Shown piece by piece: positions 31,154 through 32,672 of a stretch of 32,672 nucleotides of DNA; positions within the stretch are counted from its first letter, which is position 1, and each line of letters begins with the position of its first letter. Location: positions 143,004-175,675 of the forward strand of contig NZ_LMIT01000010.1 in assembly GCF_001428825.1 (NCBI RefSeq). The letters are read 5' to 3'. Origin of the DNA: Nocardioides sp. Root240. Its GTDB lineage: Bacteria; Actinomycetota; Actinomycetes; Propionibacteriales; Nocardioidaceae. A program made the position numbers and the translations under genes. The notes below the pieces were generated by a model, which ran no database searches, was not told the DNA's origin, and saw only the letters and a list, made by a program, of their open reading frames with translations.

Positions 31154-32335
31154 GTGCTCGCGCTCACCTGCCCCACGCAGTCCTACGACTGGGGCTCCAC
31201 GCATGCCATCCCCGGCTTCCAGCGCCAGGAGGCCGACGGCCGCCGGGTCGCCGAGGTCTGGATCGGCACGCACCCGCTCGGCACGGCGCGGGTGAGCGAC
31301 GCCTCCGGTCAGGAGAAGCTGCTGACCGACGTCGCCGGCGAGCTCGGCTTCATGCTCAAGGTGCTCGCCGCCGAGCGCCCGCTGTCGATCCAGGTGCACC
31401 CCGACGCCACCCGCGCCGCCGCCGGCTTCGCCGAGGAGGAGGCGGCCGGGGTCGCGCTGGACGCCCCGGACCGCGTGTTCAAGGACCCGTTCCCGAAGCC
31501 CGAGATGGTCTACGCCCTCTCCACCTTCGACACCCTCGTCGGCCTGCGTCGCACGTCGGAGATCATGCGGATCCTCGACGCCCTCGACCACCCGCTCACG
31601 GACCAGCTGATGGCCGGCCTCGTCGAGACCACCGGCTTCACCGGCATCGTCCGTCTCATCGAGGGCCTGATCGCCTCGCCCCCGTCGCCCGAGGCGGTCA
31701 CCGAGGTCGTCGCCGGCTGCCAGAAGGCGCTCGACGCGGGCCGCGACGTCAAGCGCGCGTTCGAGACGGCCGTCGAGCTGGCGGAGGCCTGCCCCGGGGA
31801 CGTGGGCGTCATCGTGTCGCTGCTGCTGAACCGGCTGACGCTGCAGCCCGGCGAGGCGGCGTACCTCGCGACGGGGATCATCCACGCCCACCTCCGCGGC
31901 CTGTGCCTCGAGGTCATGGTCTCCTCCGACAACGTGCTGCGGGCCGGCCTGACCACCAAGCACATCGACGCCCCCGGCCTGGTCCGCTGCCTCGAGGAGG
32001 GCACCTCGCGCGCCGCCCGCGTCGAGCCGATCGTCTTCAACTACTCCACCGACGTCTTCGCCCCGTGCGACGACTTCGCCCTCTCCGTCACGCAGAGCTC
32101 CCCCGCCGACCCCGCCGGCGTCGCGCTGCCCGCCTCCGGCCCCCGCCTGCTGGTGTGCACCGGCGGCGAGGTCGCCCTCGCCAACCGCCGCGACGAGGTC
32201 CTCCGCCTCGGCCGCGGTGACGTCGCCTTCGCCGACGACAGCGACGGCGAGCTGCGCGTCGCGGGCACGGGTGAGATAGCGCAGGCGTTCGTCCCCGGTG
32301 CCGGCGGGCGCGGGCAGCTGTTCGACCTGATCTGA
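31154..32335 (+). CDS. manA: Mannose-6-phosphate isomerase, type I
   Basis: 393 aa. Zinc ligands are all present: Gln80 and His82 in SIQVHPD, Glu117 in FPKPEMVYAL, and His244 in AYLATGIIHAHLRGL, which leads into the type I signature LEVMVSSDNVLRAGLTTKHI. It interconverts mannose-6-phosphate and fructose-6-phosphate, feeding GDP-mannose for lipomannan-type glycans. GTG start, probably leaderless. A short hairpin and REP-like repeats follow. Confidence 0.93.
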   Translation: MLALTCPTQSYDWGSTHAIPGFQRQEADGRRVAEVWIGTHPLGTARVSDASGQEKLLTDVAGELGFMLKVLAAERPLSIQVHPDATRAAAGFAEEEAAGVALDAPDRVFKDPFPKPEMVYALSTFDTLVGLRRTSEIMRILDALDHPLTDQLMAGLVETTGFTGIVRLIEGLIASPPSPEAVTEVVAGCQKALDAGRDVKRAFETAVELAEACPGDVGVIVSLLLNRLTLQPGEAAYLATGIIHAHLRGLCLEVMVSSDNVLRAGLTTKHIDAPGLVRCLEEGTSRAARVEPIVFNYSTDVFAPCDDFALSVTQSSPADPAGVALPASGPRLLVCTGGEVALANRRDEVLRLGRGDVAFADDSDGELRVAGTGEIAQAFVPGAGGRGQLFDLI

Positions 32336-32341
32336 GCCGGC

Positions 32342-32357
32342 ACCGAGCCTGCTCGGT
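32342..32357 (+). terminator. Small hairpin after manA
   Basis: ACCGAG (32342-32347), loop CCTG, CTCGGT (32352-32357), 7 bp past the manA stop. A weak terminator candidate that runs into the repeat region. Confidence 0.4.
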
Positions 32358-32430
32358 GGTTGAGGTGTGAGGAGCGCCAGCGGCGAGCCCGCTCGGTGGT
32401 TGAGGTGCGAGCGCAGCGAGCCTCGAAACC
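32353..32430. repeat. REP-like repeat, one partial and one full copy
   Basis: TCGGTGGTTGAGGTG occurs at 32353-32367 and again at 32393-32407. The second copy continues as a full imperfect palindrome to 32430: GGTTGAGG, then GCGAGC-GCA-GCGAGC, then CCTCGAAACC. This is the style of interspersed palindromes common between genes in Nocardioides-like genomes (recollection, not searched). Confidence 0.6.
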
Positions 32431-32564
32431 TCTGGCCATGATGCTGGGACTTCCCCGGACGGGCTCGGGTCGGTCGGTGGTCGGGTTCTCAAGCGGCAGC
32501 GACGAGGAGCTGGGAGCGGGGCTGGGTCCGGCGATCGGGTGCGGTCTGCGCGGGGTTCTTCGTT

Positions 32565-32599
32565 GGTCGAGGAGGTCGCGCAGCGACCGTCTCGAGACC
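32565..32599. repeat. REP-like palindrome, diverged copy
   Basis: GGTCGAGGAGGTCGC, GCA, GCGACCGTCTCGAGACC. It has the same outer GGTyGAGG/CTCGArACC logic and the same GCA loop as the copy ending at 32430, with compensating changes in the stem (GGTCGC/GCGACC). Confidence 0.55.
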
Positions 32600-32644
32600 C
32601 CTGTGGATGGTGCAGAGAGCTGAACTTTCGCCTGTCCACAGGGG
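32598..32644. repeat. Inverted repeat CCCCTGTGGA / TCCACAGGGG
   Basis: Perfect 10-bp arms at 32598-32607 and 32635-32644 with a 27-nt loop. It may be a terminator or part of a larger repeat continuing past the window. No gene is supported in 32336-32672; open frames there are short and lack start signals. Confidence 0.45.
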
Positions 32645-32672
32645 GGTCCTGCTCGTTTCCGGATGTCGGAGG

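Overview
The window is high-GC DNA with GTG/ATG starts, GTGA/ATGA stop-start overlaps and many genes preceded by a TAGNNT hexamer 6-8 nt before the start codon. Together with mycobacterial/actinobacterial marker genes (gpgS-folP2 pair, DevS-type kinase, RsrR-like Rrf2 regulator), this points to a motile actinomycete, most likely Nocardioides or a close relative. The genus is inferred from gene content and repeat style; no search was run.

Region 1 (1-12526, + strand) is the late part of a Gram-positive-type flagellar operon: fliK (3' end), flgD, flgE, flbD, motA, motB, fliL, fliM, fliN, fliO, fliP, fliQ, fliR, flhB, flhA and a small membrane protein. It covers the hook cap and hook, the stator, the C-ring switch and the complete export gate. 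Genes mostly overlap by 4 bp. Only three gaps exceed 90 bp (flgE-flbD, fliL-fliM, flhB-flhA). Each gap carries a TCAR-N15-GMCGATGR sequence resembling a FliA (sigma-28/WhiG family) promoter, plus inverted or direct repeats.

Region 2 (12507-16169): on the minus strand, a DevS/DosS-like GAF-GAF histidine kinase and a small thioesterase; on the plus strand, a DUF445 membrane protein. A CRP/GlxR-like palindrome lies between the last two.

Region 3 (16211-17832, + strand) is a compact cluster of three paralogous Lys-rich phasin-like proteins around a PhaR-type polyhydroxyalkanoate regulator. The regulator and the second paralog have related palindromic promoter elements, and the cluster ends in a 15-bp terminator stem. 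It looks like a PHA-granule coat and nucleoid-linking module.

Region 4 (17863-22390, - strand): an alpha/beta hydrolase with its own palindrome; an MMPL transporter; a 168-bp MITE-like element with 24-bp perfect terminal inverted repeats; an RsrR-like Rrf2 regulator in an operon with an NmrA-like NAD(P)-binding protein; and a near-perfect 17-bp-arm operator in that operon's promoter.

Region 5 (22605-32672): an orphan peptide/nickel-type ABC binding lipoprotein (+); a rhomboid protease (-); the operon gpgS-folP2-LigB-like protein (-); a 59-aa basic protein (+); the nucleotide-sugar and cell-wall genes rmlA, galE and an amidase lipoprotein (-); the divergent rmlB and then manA (+); and a gene-free end with REP-like palindromes. 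No tRNA, rRNA, CRISPR or intact insertion sequence was seen.
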